This document shows positions 24,467 through 33,479 of a DNA stretch of 64,000 nucleotides, piece by piece; position 1 is the first letter of the stretch, and every line of letters starts with the position of its first letter. Origin of the DNA: Gemmatimonadota bacterium (GTDB lineage: Bacteria; Gemmatimonadota; Gemmatimonadetes; Longimicrobiales; Gaopeijiaceae). Where the stretch lies: positions 186,001 through 250,000 of the forward strand of contig JAJDTB010000027.1 in assembly GCA_022827345.1 (NCBI GenBank). Reading direction: 5' to 3'. The position numbers and the translations under genes are program-made. The notes beneath the pieces are model-generated. The model did no database searches. It saw only the letters and a list, made by a program, of their open reading frames with translations, and was not told the DNA's origin.

Positions 24467-26155
24467 TCAACCCTCCCAGGTCACCCGTCCCCCCGCCACC
24501 GTCCGCAGCACCGGAATCTCCTTGATCGCATCCGGATCCGCATCGTGCGGGTCCGACGCCAGCACCACGAAGTCGGCCAGTTTGCCAGCCGTCACCGAGC
24601 CCTTCAGGTCCTCCTCGAACGACGCATAGGCCCCGCCCATCGTGCAGATCCGCATCGCCTCGGGCACGGTGATCCTCTGGCTGGGTCCCCAGACGCGCCC
24701 GTCGAAGTCCTTGCGCGTGACCATGCTCTGGATCGCCATCAGCGGCTCGTAGGGGCCGGGTGTGTAGTCCGACGCCGGCGCAACCGGAATTTCGTAGTCG
24801 AGAAACGAACGGTGGGCGAACATCCACTCCATCTTCTCGGGCCCGTACTCGACCCACTTGTTGCCGTGGTAGTGGGCGTAGGTGTAGAAGGGCGTCGGCA
24901 CCGCCCCGGCGGCCTTGATCCGCGCCAGAAGGTCGGGGTTCACGAGCGAGCAGTGTTCGATGCGGTGCCTCGGGTTCGGCCGCGGCCACAGCTCCTGGAC
25001 GCGCTCGTAGGCGTTGAGCACCATGTCGATCGTGACGTCGCCGTTGGCGTGGATCCCCACCTGCCAGTTCGCACGGTGTGCCACCTCGACCGCCTCGTGG
25101 ATTTCTTCCTGGTCCATGGTGAGGATACCGTAGTCGTCCGGGCGGCCCACGTACGGCGTGCTCATGCGCATCGTGCGCTCGGAGGCCGAGCCGTCGGCGC
25201 CGTACTTGACCCCGCCCACCCGCAGCCACTCGTCGCCGAGTCCGGTCGAGACGCCCGCCTGGCGGAGGTAGCTGTAAGGTCCACGCAACATCATGTAAAC
25301 CCGACATGACAGTTCGTCCGCGGCATAGGCGGCCTGATAGGCCCGCATGCTGTTGGCCGAGGTCCCCGCGTCGTGAAACGAGGTCAGCCCTTCCCGCGCC
25401 ATCAGCTCGGTGATCAGCTTCACGCCGGCGCGCCGATCGTCATCCGAGTGCATGTTCGGGATCAGCGACGAGAAGACGTAGTTCGCGCGCTCGGCGACCA
25501 GACCCGTCAGTTCACCGTCCTCGCGGTAGAAGGCTCCGCCGCGCGGATCGGGAGTCTCGGCCGTAATCCCCGCGAGCGCGAAGGCGCGCGAGTTGTACAC
25601 GCTGGTGTGCCCGCCCCGATGCCCCACCACGGCCGGGTGGTCCGGCACCGCCTCGTCCAGGTCGAGCCGGTTCAGCGGCCGCCCCTCGGCCAGCTTGGTG
25701 TCGTCGTACTTGAAGCCCTGGATCCACTCGCCGGGCGGTGTCTCGCGGGCTCGCGCCGCCATCAGCTCCTTGATCTCGGCGACGCTGCGCACGTCGACGT
25801 TCACGTCCTTGAGCTCGCGCACCCCCGCGCCGGCCGGGTGCGTGTGGGCGTCGATGAAGCCCGGGGTGATCACCGCGTCCCCGTGGTCCATGACCGTCGT
25901 GCCGGCCCCGCGCAGGTTCTCCACATCGTCGCGCGACCCGACCGCCACGAAGCGCCCGTTCCTCACGGCGAGCGACTCGGCCGTCGGGTTGTCCTCATCC
26001 ATCGTGTGGATGGCGCCGCCGTGGACGATCAGGTCGGCACCGAGGCCGCCGGCATCGCCGGTGCCGCCCGATCCCGGCTCGCAGCCGCTCAGCAAACCCG
26101 CCCCCGCCGTGCCCGCCGCCATGCCCAGGAACTGTCCCCGCGTCACTGACTTCAT
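24467..26155 (-). CDS. Exported amidohydrolase-family protein (Amidohydro_3, YtcJ-like)
   Basis: 562 residues. The N-terminus TRGQFLGMAAGTAGAGLLSGC looks like a Tat-type or Sec lipoprotein signal with a lipobox Cys. The catalytic barrel has the HTH metal motif (GFIDAHTHPAG), HIEHCS-type block (RHRIEHCSLV), GIHANGD and a final metal Asp in APASDYTPG. The C-terminal beta-sandwich carries GKLADFVVLASDP. These are metal-dependent hydrolases acting on C-N bonds; the substrate is not predictable. A GGAGG lies eight bases before the ATG. Downstream of lepB on the same strand. Confidence 0.88.
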   Translation of the reverse strand: MKSVTRGQFLGMAAGTAGAGLLSGCEPGSGGTGDAGGLGADLIVHGGAIHTMDEDNPTAESLAVRNGRFVAVGSRDDVENLRGAGTTVMDHGDAVITPGFIDAHTHPAGAGVRELKDVNVDVRSVAEIKELMAARARETPPGEWIQGFKYDDTKLAEGRPLNRLDLDEAVPDHPAVVGHRGGHTSVYNSRAFALAGITAETPDPRGGAFYREDGELTGLVAERANYVFSSLIPNMHSDDDRRAGVKLITELMAREGLTSFHDAGTSANSMRAYQAAYAADELSCRVYMMLRGPYSYLRQAGVSTGLGDEWLRVGGVKYGADGSASERTMRMSTPYVGRPDDYGILTMDQEEIHEAVEVAHRANWQVGIHANGDVTIDMVLNAYERVQELWPRPNPRHRIEHCSLVNPDLLARIKAAGAVPTPFYTYAHYHGNKWVEYGPEKMEWMFAHRSFLDYEIPVAPASDYTPGPYEPLMAIQSMVTRKDFDGRVWGPSQRITVPEAMRICTMGGAYASFEEDLKGSVTAGKLADFVVLASDPHDADPDAIKEIPVLRTVAGGRVTWEG

Positions 26156-26174
26156 TTCATCCTCCGGCCGTTGT

Positions 26175-26192
26175 GCCCGCCCGCCGGCGGGC
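26175..26192. other. Perfect GC hairpin between lepB and the amidohydrolase gene
   Basis: GCCCGCC, tetraloop CGCC, GGCGGGC: a perfect 7-bp stem. There is no T-run on either side, so it is not a standard intrinsic terminator; it could stabilise the lepB transcript end. Confidence 0.35.
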
Positions 26193-26235
26193 GTCCCCTT
26201 CGTCTCCGCGGCGACCGAGCGCCGCAGGTCATGTA

Positions 26236-27021
26236 CTATCGGACCCTGTCCCCGATGCGGCTGCCGCGGACCTCTGTGATCCAGGGGAAGGGACTGAACG
26301 AATCGCGGTCGTATGAGAAGTAGATGAAAGCCACCCGGCCCTTGAAGCGCCATCCTTCGAGGAGGCCCCAGACGCGCGAATCCAGACTGTCGTCGCGGTT
26401 GTCCCCCATCATGAAGTAGTGTCCCTCGGGCACGACCAGCGGCCCCCAGTTGTCCCACGTCGGGTGATAGTTGACGTCCGGTCCGTCCACCAGGTTCTGG
26501 TTCTGCCAGTACATCTGCGGGTCCACCTGGTCGCGTGGGCCGATGATCGCCACGTAGGGCTCGTCCTGCACCTCGCCGTTCAGGTAGAGGACCTTGTCGC
26601 GCATCTCCAGCGTGTCGCCGGGCATGCCGATGAGCCGCTTCACCAGGGTCATGTCCTCCTCGTGGTGCGGATCGAAGACGAGGATGTCGCCGCGGCGGGG
26701 CTCCGAGTAGCCGGGGAGGCGGATGTTCGTGAAGGGAATCCGCGGACCGATCGCCAGCTTGTTGACGGCCAGGAAGTCGCCCACGAGCAGCGTGTTCTTC
26801 ATGGACCCGGAATCGATGACGTAGGTCTCGATGAGGAAGATCCGCAGGATGAGGAAGATCACGAACGCCACCGCGAGCGAGCGCACCCACTCCATCAGGC
26901 CGCCGCTGCGGGCGTCGGCCTTCTTCGCGGCGCTCTTCCTGGGCCCGGCCTTTCTCGCGGCACCCTTTTTGGCACCGTCGCCCCGCCCCTTCGCCTTCTT
27001 CCGCTGACCCTTCTTCGCCAT
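26236..27021 (-). CDS. lepB: Signal peptidase I with a basic N-terminal extension
   Basis: A membrane serine protease that cleaves Sec/Tat signal peptides. 261 residues. The first 42 residues are rich in Lys, Ala, Arg and Gly (KKGAARKAGPRKSAAKK), then one TM segment (about 50-68), the catalytic Ser in YVIDSGSMKNTLL, box C (VNKLAI, RRGDILVF), the catalytic Lys in LVKRLIGMPGD, and box E GDNRDDSLDSRVWG. All catalytic elements are intact. The extension is longer and more basic than usual. The ATG at 27021 lies 31 bases after the symporter stop. Confidence 0.95.
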   Translation of the reverse strand: MAKKGQRKKAKGRGDGAKKGAARKAGPRKSAAKKADARSGGLMEWVRSLAVAFVIFLILRIFLIETYVIDSGSMKNTLLVGDFLAVNKLAIGPRIPFTNIRLPGYSEPRRGDILVFDPHHEEDMTLVKRLIGMPGDTLEMRDKVLYLNGEVQDEPYVAIIGPRDQVDPQMYWQNQNLVDGPDVNYHPTWDNWGPLVVPEGHYFMMGDNRDDSLDSRVWGLLEGWRFKGRVAFIYFSYDRDSFSPFPWITEVRGSRIGDRVR

Positions 27022-27052
27022 CGCGCTCGTTCTCCCGTCCCGCTTGCCCGGG

Positions 27053-28605
27053 CTACCCGTCTCCGCCGCCGGCCGGCATCTCCGCACCGCGACCCGCACC
27101 CGCGGCCGGCGTGAACGGCCCGCCCACCACCCGCTTCACGTCGTCCAGCACGGGGCCCGCGTCGGGCGGCGGTTTCGTGAACAGACTCACCCCGATTGTA
27201 ACGGCAAAGCCCATCGCGAACCCCGGAATCATCTCGTAGAGGTCGTGGAAGTGTGCCTTCAGGGCGATTCCGCCGGCCTCCGATCCAGGCAGGATGGGCA
27301 GCACCCACACCACCGCGGTGAGGAAACCGGCGATCATCCCCCATATCGCCCCGGCCCGCGTCGTCCCACGCCAGAAGAGCGAGCACAGCACGACCGGAGT
27401 GAACGCCGATGCCAGCCCCGACCACGCAAACAGCACGAACCAGAAGATCATGCGGGATTCAGGCAGCGCCACCGCCAGCCCGCCGAGCCCGATCACCACC
27501 GTCAGCCCGCGGCCGATCAGCGCCAGCCGCCGGTCCGAAAAGTCCGGCCGGAAGACCTTCTGCACCGTATCGCGCACCACCGCCGACGACGCCAGAATCA
27601 GCAGCGAATCCACCGTCGACATGATCGCGGCCAGCACCACGACCAGGATCACCCCCGCGATCAGCGCCGGGAAGAACTCGGTCGACATCACCGGCAGCAC
27701 CGTCTCCGGATCGGCCAGCCCCGGGAAGAGGTAGCGGCCCGCCACGCCGGTCAGCACGGCGCCGATGTCGAAGACCACGATGCAGAGCACCGCAATCACC
27801 CCGCCCTCGCCGATCTGGCTCCGGTTCCGCGCCGACATGAACCGGGTCAGCAGCTGCGGCGCCCCCAGAAACGCCAGCCCGATCCCGGCGAAGCTCAGCG
27901 CGCTGATCACACCCGCCGCCGACCACCCGTGCTCGCCCATCGGCAGCAGCAGCGCCGGATCGATCTCCCCGATCCCCGCCATCAGCTCGCCCCATCCCCC
28001 CGCCTGCCAGATCCCGAAGATCGGCAGCAGCAGCAGGCACAGGAACATCAGCACCCCCTGCACCACGTCGCTGTACGCCACCGCCTTGAAGCCGCCGATG
28101 CTCGTGTACAGCAGGATCACCGCCGCCCCGAGGAGCACGCCGCCCTCGTAGCTCGTCCCCAGGAACGACGAAAACGCCTTGCCCGACGCGGTGAGCTGCG
28201 CCGCCGTGTAGGCCCCGACCATCGTGAAGATGATCACCGCGCTCACCAGCCGCAGCACATGCGCGCGATCCGCGAACCGGTCCGCCAGGTAGTCCGGCAC
28301 CGTGATCGCGTCGTAGCGGTCGGTGAACTCCTTGAAAGGCCGTGCCACCACCGACCACGCCAGCGCCACCCCGATCACCTCGCCCAGAACGACCCAAAGC
28401 GCGTGGAAGCCGACCAGGTACCCCATCCCGGTCAGCCCGAGCAGCAGCCATCCGCTCTCGCCGGTCGTGTTCGACGAAAACGCGATCACCCACGACGGCA
28501 GCTTCTTCCCGGCCACGTAGAACCCCGCCACGGAGCGGCTCTCGCGACTGGCCCACCATCCTATCCCGATGAGGATTGCGAAGTAGGTGACAAGCACGCC
28601 GATCA
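27053..28605 (-). CDS. Sodium:solute symporter (SSS/PutP family)
   Basis: 517 residues, about 13 TM segments. It has the SSS blocks WASRESRSVAGFYVAGKKLPS, SSNTTGESGWLLLGLTG (sodium site in TM1-2), GGFKAVAYSDVVQG and MSTVDSLLILASSAVVRD (Na2-site Ser/Thr in TM8). PutP-like length and pattern suggest an amino-acid-type substrate. The neighbours (class III aminotransferase, CoA-acylating aldehyde dehydrogenase) suggest beta-alanine or a related omega-amino acid. The ATG at 28605 has GGAGG upstream; the longer Arg-rich frame is rejected. A small one-TM gene precedes it. Confidence 0.92.
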
Positions 28606-28625
28606 TCGCACCGCCGCCTCCGGCC

Positions 28626-28808
28626 TCACCCACGGCCACCCTCCCCTCGCTGCGTCGCCTGCCGCGGAGCGCCGGGATCGGGTTGCGGCGCGCTCGCCTG
28701 CGCATCGCCGCGCCTGTGCACCCGGTACGCCGCCGTCACCAGGACGATGCCCGGCACGACGGCGAACGCCATCAGCACCCAGGTCCCGGCCGGGAGACCG
28801 CCGATCAC
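28626..28808 (-). CDS. Small one-TM protein, probable symporter accessory protein
   Basis: 60 residues from a GTG that overlaps the aminotransferase stop (GTGA). GTWVLMAFAVVPGIVLVTAAY is a single TM segment, preceded by a short N-terminus and followed by a basic, Pro/Gln/Gly-rich tail. Small accessory membrane proteins encoded just before SSS symporters are known. It ends 20 bases before the symporter start. Its position between two coupled genes makes it credible despite low information content. Confidence 0.7.
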   Translation of the reverse strand: MIGGLPAGTWVLMAFAVVPGIVLVTAAYRVHRRGDAQASAPQPDPGAPRQATQRGEGGRG

Positions 28809-30118
28809 CTGGCCGCCTCCACCGCCGCACAGGCCCGCCCCAGCCGCTCGACCGCCTCGTCCGCCTCGGCCTCCGAGATCAGCAGCGACGGCCCCAGCCG
28901 GATGACGTGGCCGTGCAGGCCGCCGATCCCGATCAGCAGGCCCTCGTCCCTGGCCGCGCTGAGCAGCATGCCCGCCAGGCGCGGCGCGGGCTCCTTGGTA
29001 ACCGGGTCCTCCACGAGCTCCAGCGCCTGCATCAGGCCCATGCCGCGGACCTCGCCGATCCAGGGGTGGATGGCGGCCAGGCGGTCGAGCGCGCCGCGCA
29101 GCTGCGTCCCGCGTTCCCGCGCCCGGCTCGGCACGTCCTCGGCCTGCATGACCCCCAGCGTGGCCACCATCGCGGCCATGCAAATCGGGTTGCCGCCGAA
29201 GGTCGAGAGGGTCTTGCCGCGCCAGCTCCCGGCGATCTCGTCGGTCGTGATGGTGGCGCCGACGGGCATGCCTCCCGCGATCCCCTTCGCCATCACCATG
29301 ATGTCGGGGACCACGCCCCAGTGCTCGATCCCGAACCAGCGGCCGCCGGTGCGCCCGAATCCGGCTTGCACCTCGTCCGAGATGAAGAGGCCGCCGTACG
29401 ACCGGATGATGTCGGCCATGCGCTGGAAGTAGCCGCGCGGGGGCACGATGTACCCGCCGACGCCCTGGATGGTCTCGGCGATGAAGGCGGCGGGACGGCC
29501 GTTGGTGGTGGTCTCGATGACTTCGATGAGGTCCTGGGCGTAGATCTCGACCAGCTCCTCGTCGGAGGCGTCGCCGAAGGGGGCGCGGTACGGGTATGGC
29601 GAGAGGGCGTGCGTGACCCCGGTCGAGGTGGCGGGGAGGACCCGCCAAGGCGCGTGCGCGGTGACCGCGGACGCCATGCTGGTGCGGCCGTGGTACGCCT
29701 GGCGCAGCGCGATGATCTCGGTGCGGCCCGTGTGCAGGCGCGCCGCCTGCAGCGCCGTCTCGATCGCCTCGGCCCCGCTGTTCAGGAAAAAGGTGCGGCG
29801 CAGGTCGCCCGGCGCGATCCCGGCCAGGCCGCGCGCCGCCTCGACCTGTCGGTCGTTGACGTAGAGCGTGGAGAGATGGCCGACGCGGGCCGCCTGTTCC
29901 TGCACGGCCGCGACCACCGCCGGGTGGCAGTGCCCCAGCGACGTGGTGAGGATCCCCGCGAAGGCGTCCAGATACTCGCGCCCGTCGAAGTCCTTCACCC
30001 GGCAGCCCTTGCCCTCGGCGATCGCCAGCGGCTCCTGGTAGAGCGGGATCACGCAGTCGAAGATGTACTTCCGCTGCTCGGCGAAGATCTCGGCGCCGCG
30101 GCTCGCTACTGCTTCCAT
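28805..30118 (-). CDS. Class III aminotransferase (AGXT2 / beta-alanine-pyruvate type)
   Basis: A PLP enzyme of fold type I, 437 residues. FLNSGAEAIETALQAAR and AYHGRTSMA bind the cofactor; SDEVQAGFGRTG has the PLP-ring Asp; the Schiff-base Lys is in VMAKGIAGGMP; TFGGNPICMAA and a C-terminal RLGPSL complete the pattern. Sequence style fits AGXT2-like and omega-amino-acid:pyruvate aminotransferases. Together with the upstream MmsA-like dehydrogenase it would convert beta-alanine (or 3-aminoisobutyrate) to a semialdehyde and then to acyl-CoA. ATG at 30118 has GGAG at good spacing. The 39-bp dyad copy B lies just upstream. Confidence 0.88.
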   Translation of the reverse strand: MEAVASRGAEIFAEQRKYIFDCVIPLYQEPLAIAEGKGCRVKDFDGREYLDAFAGILTTSLGHCHPAVVAAVQEQAARVGHLSTLYVNDRQVEAARGLAGIAPGDLRRTFFLNSGAEAIETALQAARLHTGRTEIIALRQAYHGRTSMASAVTAHAPWRVLPATSTGVTHALSPYPYRAPFGDASDEELVEIYAQDLIEVIETTTNGRPAAFIAETIQGVGGYIVPPRGYFQRMADIIRSYGGLFISDEVQAGFGRTGGRWFGIEHWGVVPDIMVMAKGIAGGMPVGATITTDEIAGSWRGKTLSTFGGNPICMAAMVATLGVMQAEDVPSRARERGTQLRGALDRLAAIHPWIGEVRGMGLMQALELVEDPVTKEPAPRLAGMLLSAARDEGLLIGIGGLHGHVIRLGPSLLISEAEADEAVERLGRACAAVEAAR

Positions 30119-30139
30119 TGTTGCTCCGTCTCGTTCACA

Positions 30140-30178
30140 TGACAACTACACATTACATATTGTAATGTTGAGATTACA
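30140..30178. repeat. 39-bp AT-rich double dyad, copy B
   Basis: Plus strand: TGACA-N8-TTACA, three bases, TGTAA-N8-TTACA, with the second unit perfect. Units begin 21 bp apart. It lies in the 68-base gap between the aldehyde dehydrogenase stop and the aminotransferase start, both on the minus strand. Confidence 0.78.
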
Positions 30179-30186
30179 TTGGGCTC

Positions 30187-31644
30187 TTACCATCGCGAAA
30201 TCACCACGCGCTGGTCCGTGAAGAACGAAACCGCGTCCCGCCCCTGTGCCTTCAGGTCGCCGTAGAAGGAGTTCCGCGTTCCGCCGAAGGGGAAGAAGGC
30301 CATCGGCGCGGCGACCCCGATGTTGACCCCGATCATCGAGATGCCGGCGCGGTAGCGGAACTCCCGCGCGGCGCGGCCCGAGTTGGTGAAGATCGAGGCG
30401 GCGTTACCGTAACGGCTCTTCGCCAGCATGTCGAGCGCGGCCTCCAGGCTGGGCGCCCGCGCCAGCCCGGCGACCGGGCCGAACACCTCTTCGCTGCCGA
30501 TCGGCATCTCGGGCGTGACGTCCTCGAAGACGGTGGGGCCGACCCAGTGGCCGCGCGGATACCCCGCCACGCTCGCGCCGCGGCCATCCAGGAGCAGCCG
30601 CGCGCCATCCCGCTCGCTCTCGTCGATGAATGCGGTGACGCGGTCGCGGTGCGCTCCGGATATCACGGGTCCCATGTCGACGCCGTCGTCGAGTCCCCGC
30701 CCCACCTTCAGCGACGCCGCGCCGTCCAGGACGCCTTCGCGCATCGGTCCGTAGGCGTCGCCCACCCCCACCACCACCGACCCCGCCAGGCAGCGCTGCC
30801 CCGCGGACCCGAACACCGAGCTCACCACCGCCTCCGCCACCATCTCCGGGTCGGCGTCCGGCAGCACGATCATGTGGTTCTTGGCCCCGCCCAGCGCCTG
30901 CACCCGCTTCCCCGCCGCGCCCGCGCGCTGATAGACGATCTTCGCCACCTGGCTCGACCCCACGAACGACACCCCCACCACGCCCGGGTGGTCGATCAGC
31001 GCCTCCACCGTCCCCTTGCGGCCGTGCACCACGTTCAGCACCCCGGGAGGCAGCCCCGCCTGCTCGGCCAACTCGACCACGCGCTGGTGCGTGAGCGGAT
31101 CCTGCTCGCTCGGCTTGAGGACGACCGTGTTGCCCGCGGCGACCGCGTACGGCCAGAACCAGAGCGGGATCATCACGGGGAAGTTGTACGGGGTGATCAC
31201 CGCGAAGACGCCGATCGGCTGGCGCACCGTCTCGCAATCGACGCCGCGGGCGATGTCCTCCAGGGTGTCGCCCATCATGAGCGTAGGCATGCCGGCGGCG
31301 TGCTCGACGTTCTCGATGCCGCGCTGTACCTCGCCCCACGTCTCCGCGACGTTCTTGCCGTGTTCGCGCGAAAGGCTCACCGCGAGGTCGTCGTGGTGCT
31401 CGTCCAGCAGCGCCTTGAGGCGGAAGAAGACGCGCGCGCGCTCCGGGACGGGGGTGCGGCGCCAGGCGGGGAAGGCTGCGCTGGCGGCGGCGACGGCGCG
31501 GTCGACCTCGGTCCGCCCCGAGTCGGGGACGGCGCCAAGGGCCTCGCCGGTCGCCGGGTCGGTGACGGGGAGTCTCTCGCAGGCATCCCCTGGTGACCAC
31601 TCACCGGCTATGTAATTGGCCGCGAGGCCGCGTGGGGTCGTCAT
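30187..31644 (-). CDS. mmsA: CoA-acylating methylmalonate/malonate-semialdehyde dehydrogenase
   Basis: 485 residues with the MmsA type of aldehyde dehydrogenase pattern. YIAGEW opens the fold; QPIGVFAVITPYNFPVMIPL and NTVVLKPSEQDP form the NAD-binding core; FVGSS and ALGGAKNHMIVLPDAD are typical of MmsA; the catalytic Cys is in GSAGQRCLAGS. It oxidises (methyl)malonate semialdehyde with NAD and CoA to propionyl- or acetyl-CoA plus CO2. ATG at 31644 overlaps the EVE gene stop (ATGA). The downstream aminotransferase and symporter fit catabolism of beta-alanine or valine/pyrimidine breakdown products. Confidence 0.9.
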   Translation of the reverse strand: MTTPRGLAANYIAGEWSPGDACERLPVTDPATGEALGAVPDSGRTEVDRAVAAASAAFPAWRRTPVPERARVFFRLKALLDEHHDDLAVSLSREHGKNVAETWGEVQRGIENVEHAAGMPTLMMGDTLEDIARGVDCETVRQPIGVFAVITPYNFPVMIPLWFWPYAVAAGNTVVLKPSEQDPLTHQRVVELAEQAGLPPGVLNVVHGRKGTVEALIDHPGVVGVSFVGSSQVAKIVYQRAGAAGKRVQALGGAKNHMIVLPDADPEMVAEAVVSSVFGSAGQRCLAGSVVVGVGDAYGPMREGVLDGAASLKVGRGLDDGVDMGPVISGAHRDRVTAFIDESERDGARLLLDGRGASVAGYPRGHWVGPTVFEDVTPEMPIGSEEVFGPVAGLARAPSLEAALDMLAKSRYGNAASIFTNSGRAAREFRYRAGISMIGVNIGVAAPMAFFPFGGTRNSFYGDLKAQGRDAVSFFTDQRVVISRW

Positions 31645-32114
31645 CCTCCCACCCCCTCCTTCGCCATTGCGACGATGTGCTCGTACTCGGCTTCGGTGAC
31701 CGGCTGCACCGACAGGCGGCTGCGGTTCACCAGGACCATCTTCGCAAGCTCGGGCGTCGCACGGATCCGCGGCAGGCTCACCTCTGCGGCGAACTTCTCG
31801 ATGAAGCGGATGTCGACCATGAACCAGCGGGGGGTCTCCTCGGTCGCCTTGGGATCGAAGTACTTGTTCGACTCGTCGAACTGGGTGAAATCGGGGTAGG
31901 ACTCGCGGCACACCTCGGCGATGCCGGCAACTCCGGGGGGCCTGGCGTTGGAATGATAGTAGAGCACGCGGTCGCCGATCCGCATCCTGTCGCGCATGAG
32001 GTTGCGGGCGGCGTAGTTGCGGACGCCGTCCCAGTGGGTGGTTCCGTCGCGCTCGAGGTCGTCGATCGAGTAGACGTAGGGTTCGCTCTTCATCAGCCAG
32101 TACTGGCGGGCCAT
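31641..32114 (-). CDS. EVE domain protein
   Basis: 157 residues, all one EVE domain: YWLMKSEPYVYSIDDLERDG at the N-terminus (W-L-x-K-SEP is the hallmark), TTHWDGVRNYAARN, MRIGDRVLYYHSN, GIAEVCRESYPD and TPRWFMVDIRF. EVE domains belong to the PUA-like/YTH superfamily and are thought to bind modified bases; they often occur with modification-dependent restriction, but no such partner is here. Overlaps the aldehyde dehydrogenase start by four bases, so it leads the operon. Confidence 0.92.
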   Translation of the reverse strand: MARQYWLMKSEPYVYSIDDLERDGTTHWDGVRNYAARNLMRDRMRIGDRVLYYHSNARPPGVAGIAEVCRESYPDFTQFDESNKYFDPKATEETPRWFMVDIRFIEKFAAEVSLPRIRATPELAKMVLVNRSRLSVQPVTEAEYEHIVAMAKEGVGG

Positions 32115-32162
32115 GGGGTCGTTTCTCCGGTGGGGCCCGGCGGGGCCGTCTTGCGTTTGCGG

Positions 32163-33473
32163 TCAGCTGCCCGGGGCTTGTGCGTCGGGATCGGTGCGCT
32201 CGGTGCGTGCGGCCGGCGGCGCGGTGACCGGCTCGGTGAGGCGCGCGGCGACGTAGCCGGCACCGCCGTCGGGCAATCGCACCCGGAACCATTCGCCAGA
32301 GGCGCCCAGGACGCGCAGTTCGTGTTCGGCGGCGAGCTCGCGCAGGATCTCGATGCGGGTCCCGGGGCCGGCGCGCAGGCGGACCCCGTCGTTGCGGGGA
32401 CGAACCTGGGCGCCGAGGAGGGCGGCGTCGGCGGCTGCCGCGGGGCGGGCCGTCCGGGCTGGGGTGAGCAGCGGGTACGGGTCGATCGGGCCCTGGCCGC
32501 TGCGGTAGATGCCGTAGTGCAGGTGGGGGGGCGTGGTGCGGGCGTTGCCGGTGTTGCCGACGAAGCCGATCGTGTCGCCCCGTTTGACGAGATCGCCGTC
32601 GCTCACGTGCTGGCTGTCAAGGTGTGCGTAGTAGACGCTGGCCTCGCGGAACGAGTCGCGGATCCAGACGACCTTGCCGCCGAGGCGCGTCGTGCGGATC
32701 CGGCTCGCGCGTCCGTCCACGCTGGCAAGCACCGGGGTGCCGCGCCTCGCAAAGACATCGACGCCGTGATGCCGGCGGCGGCCTCCGTCCCGGGCCGCAC
32801 CGAAGAAGCTCAGGATCGAGGTGGGGCCGTGACCCTCGACGGGGAAGGCGAAGGCGTTCTCCTCGCCCAGCATGACCTGGTAGGTGCCGCCCCGGAGCAG
32901 TTCCGGCTGGACGCGCAGGACGTACTCGCCCTCGCGCCACGGGTCCTCGTGGGTGAAGACGCGCGACAACGAATCCGACGAGAACACCGGCCTCGGCGGG
33001 TCGCCGTCGTCGTTGGGCAGACGAAAGAGGTCGATGAAAAGGCGGGTGTCGGGCTCCGACTCGAGCGAGACCGCAAACAACAGCTTGCGGCCGCGCGGGA
33101 TGTGGATGCGGTAGGCCACCGCCGAGGGGTCCTCGGGCGTGATGTAGCCTTCCTCTTCGAAGGGGGGCGTGACGTTGACCGGGCTCTCCAACGCGTCCCG
33201 GCCGGCCGCTGCCCAGTCCCTTGCGAGTGCAGTTTCGCCCAGCCCGGCGGCGGCGAGCGATGCGGCGTAGGCTTCATGCGGCGTGAGGTCGCGGAATCGG
33301 TCCTGCACGATCTCGGCCTGCTCGCAGGCGCTCGCCAGGACCAGCGCTGCGAGCAGCCCGACAAACCCTGGTGAGCACCGGGAGCGGCCAGGCGCGCAGT
33401 CCGTGGGCCGCGAAAGCCCCTGTCGTTGTTTGAGGGCTCCCGGAGTGCCCGCCGCGGCCGAGACGCGCGCCAA
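32163..33473 (-). CDS. M23 peptidase-domain lipoprotein with C-terminal SH3 domain
   Basis: 436 residues. FVGLLAALVLASAC is a lipoprotein signal with a lipobox about 50 residues in, so the true start may be further in than the ATG at 33473. A beta-rich middle domain (about 110-220) precedes the M23 fold, with HHGVDVFARRGTPVLA (zinc His and Asp) and PPHLHYGIY (HxH). A bacterial SH3 domain follows (NDGVRLRAGPGTRIEIL, GYVAARL). M23 domains cut peptidoglycan cross-links, or act as non-catalytic regulators. Here the first HxxxD and the last HxH are present, so activity is possible. PEP carboxykinase ends seven bases upstream. Confidence 0.85.
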   Translation of the reverse strand: MARVSAAAGTPGALKQRQGLSRPTDCAPGRSRCSPGFVGLLAALVLASACEQAEIVQDRFRDLTPHEAYAASLAAAGLGETALARDWAAAGRDALESPVNVTPPFEEEGYITPEDPSAVAYRIHIPRGRKLLFAVSLESEPDTRLFIDLFRLPNDDGDPPRPVFSSDSLSRVFTHEDPWREGEYVLRVQPELLRGGTYQVMLGEENAFAFPVEGHGPTSILSFFGAARDGGRRRHHGVDVFARRGTPVLASVDGRASRIRTTRLGGKVVWIRDSFREASVYYAHLDSQHVSDGDLVKRGDTIGFVGNTGNARTTPPHLHYGIYRSGQGPIDPYPLLTPARTARPAAAADAALLGAQVRPRNDGVRLRAGPGTRIEILRELAAEHELRVLGASGEWFRVRLPDGGAGYVAARLTEPVTAPPAARTERTDPDAQAPGS

Positions 33474-33479
33474 AGGCCC

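Noticed and set aside
27044-30142. Very long plus-strand open frame (1032 codons)
   Set aside because: It is antisense to the symporter and aminotransferase genes. The product is an Arg/His/Pro-rich string with no fold-like pattern; long shadow frames are expected in GC-rich DNA.
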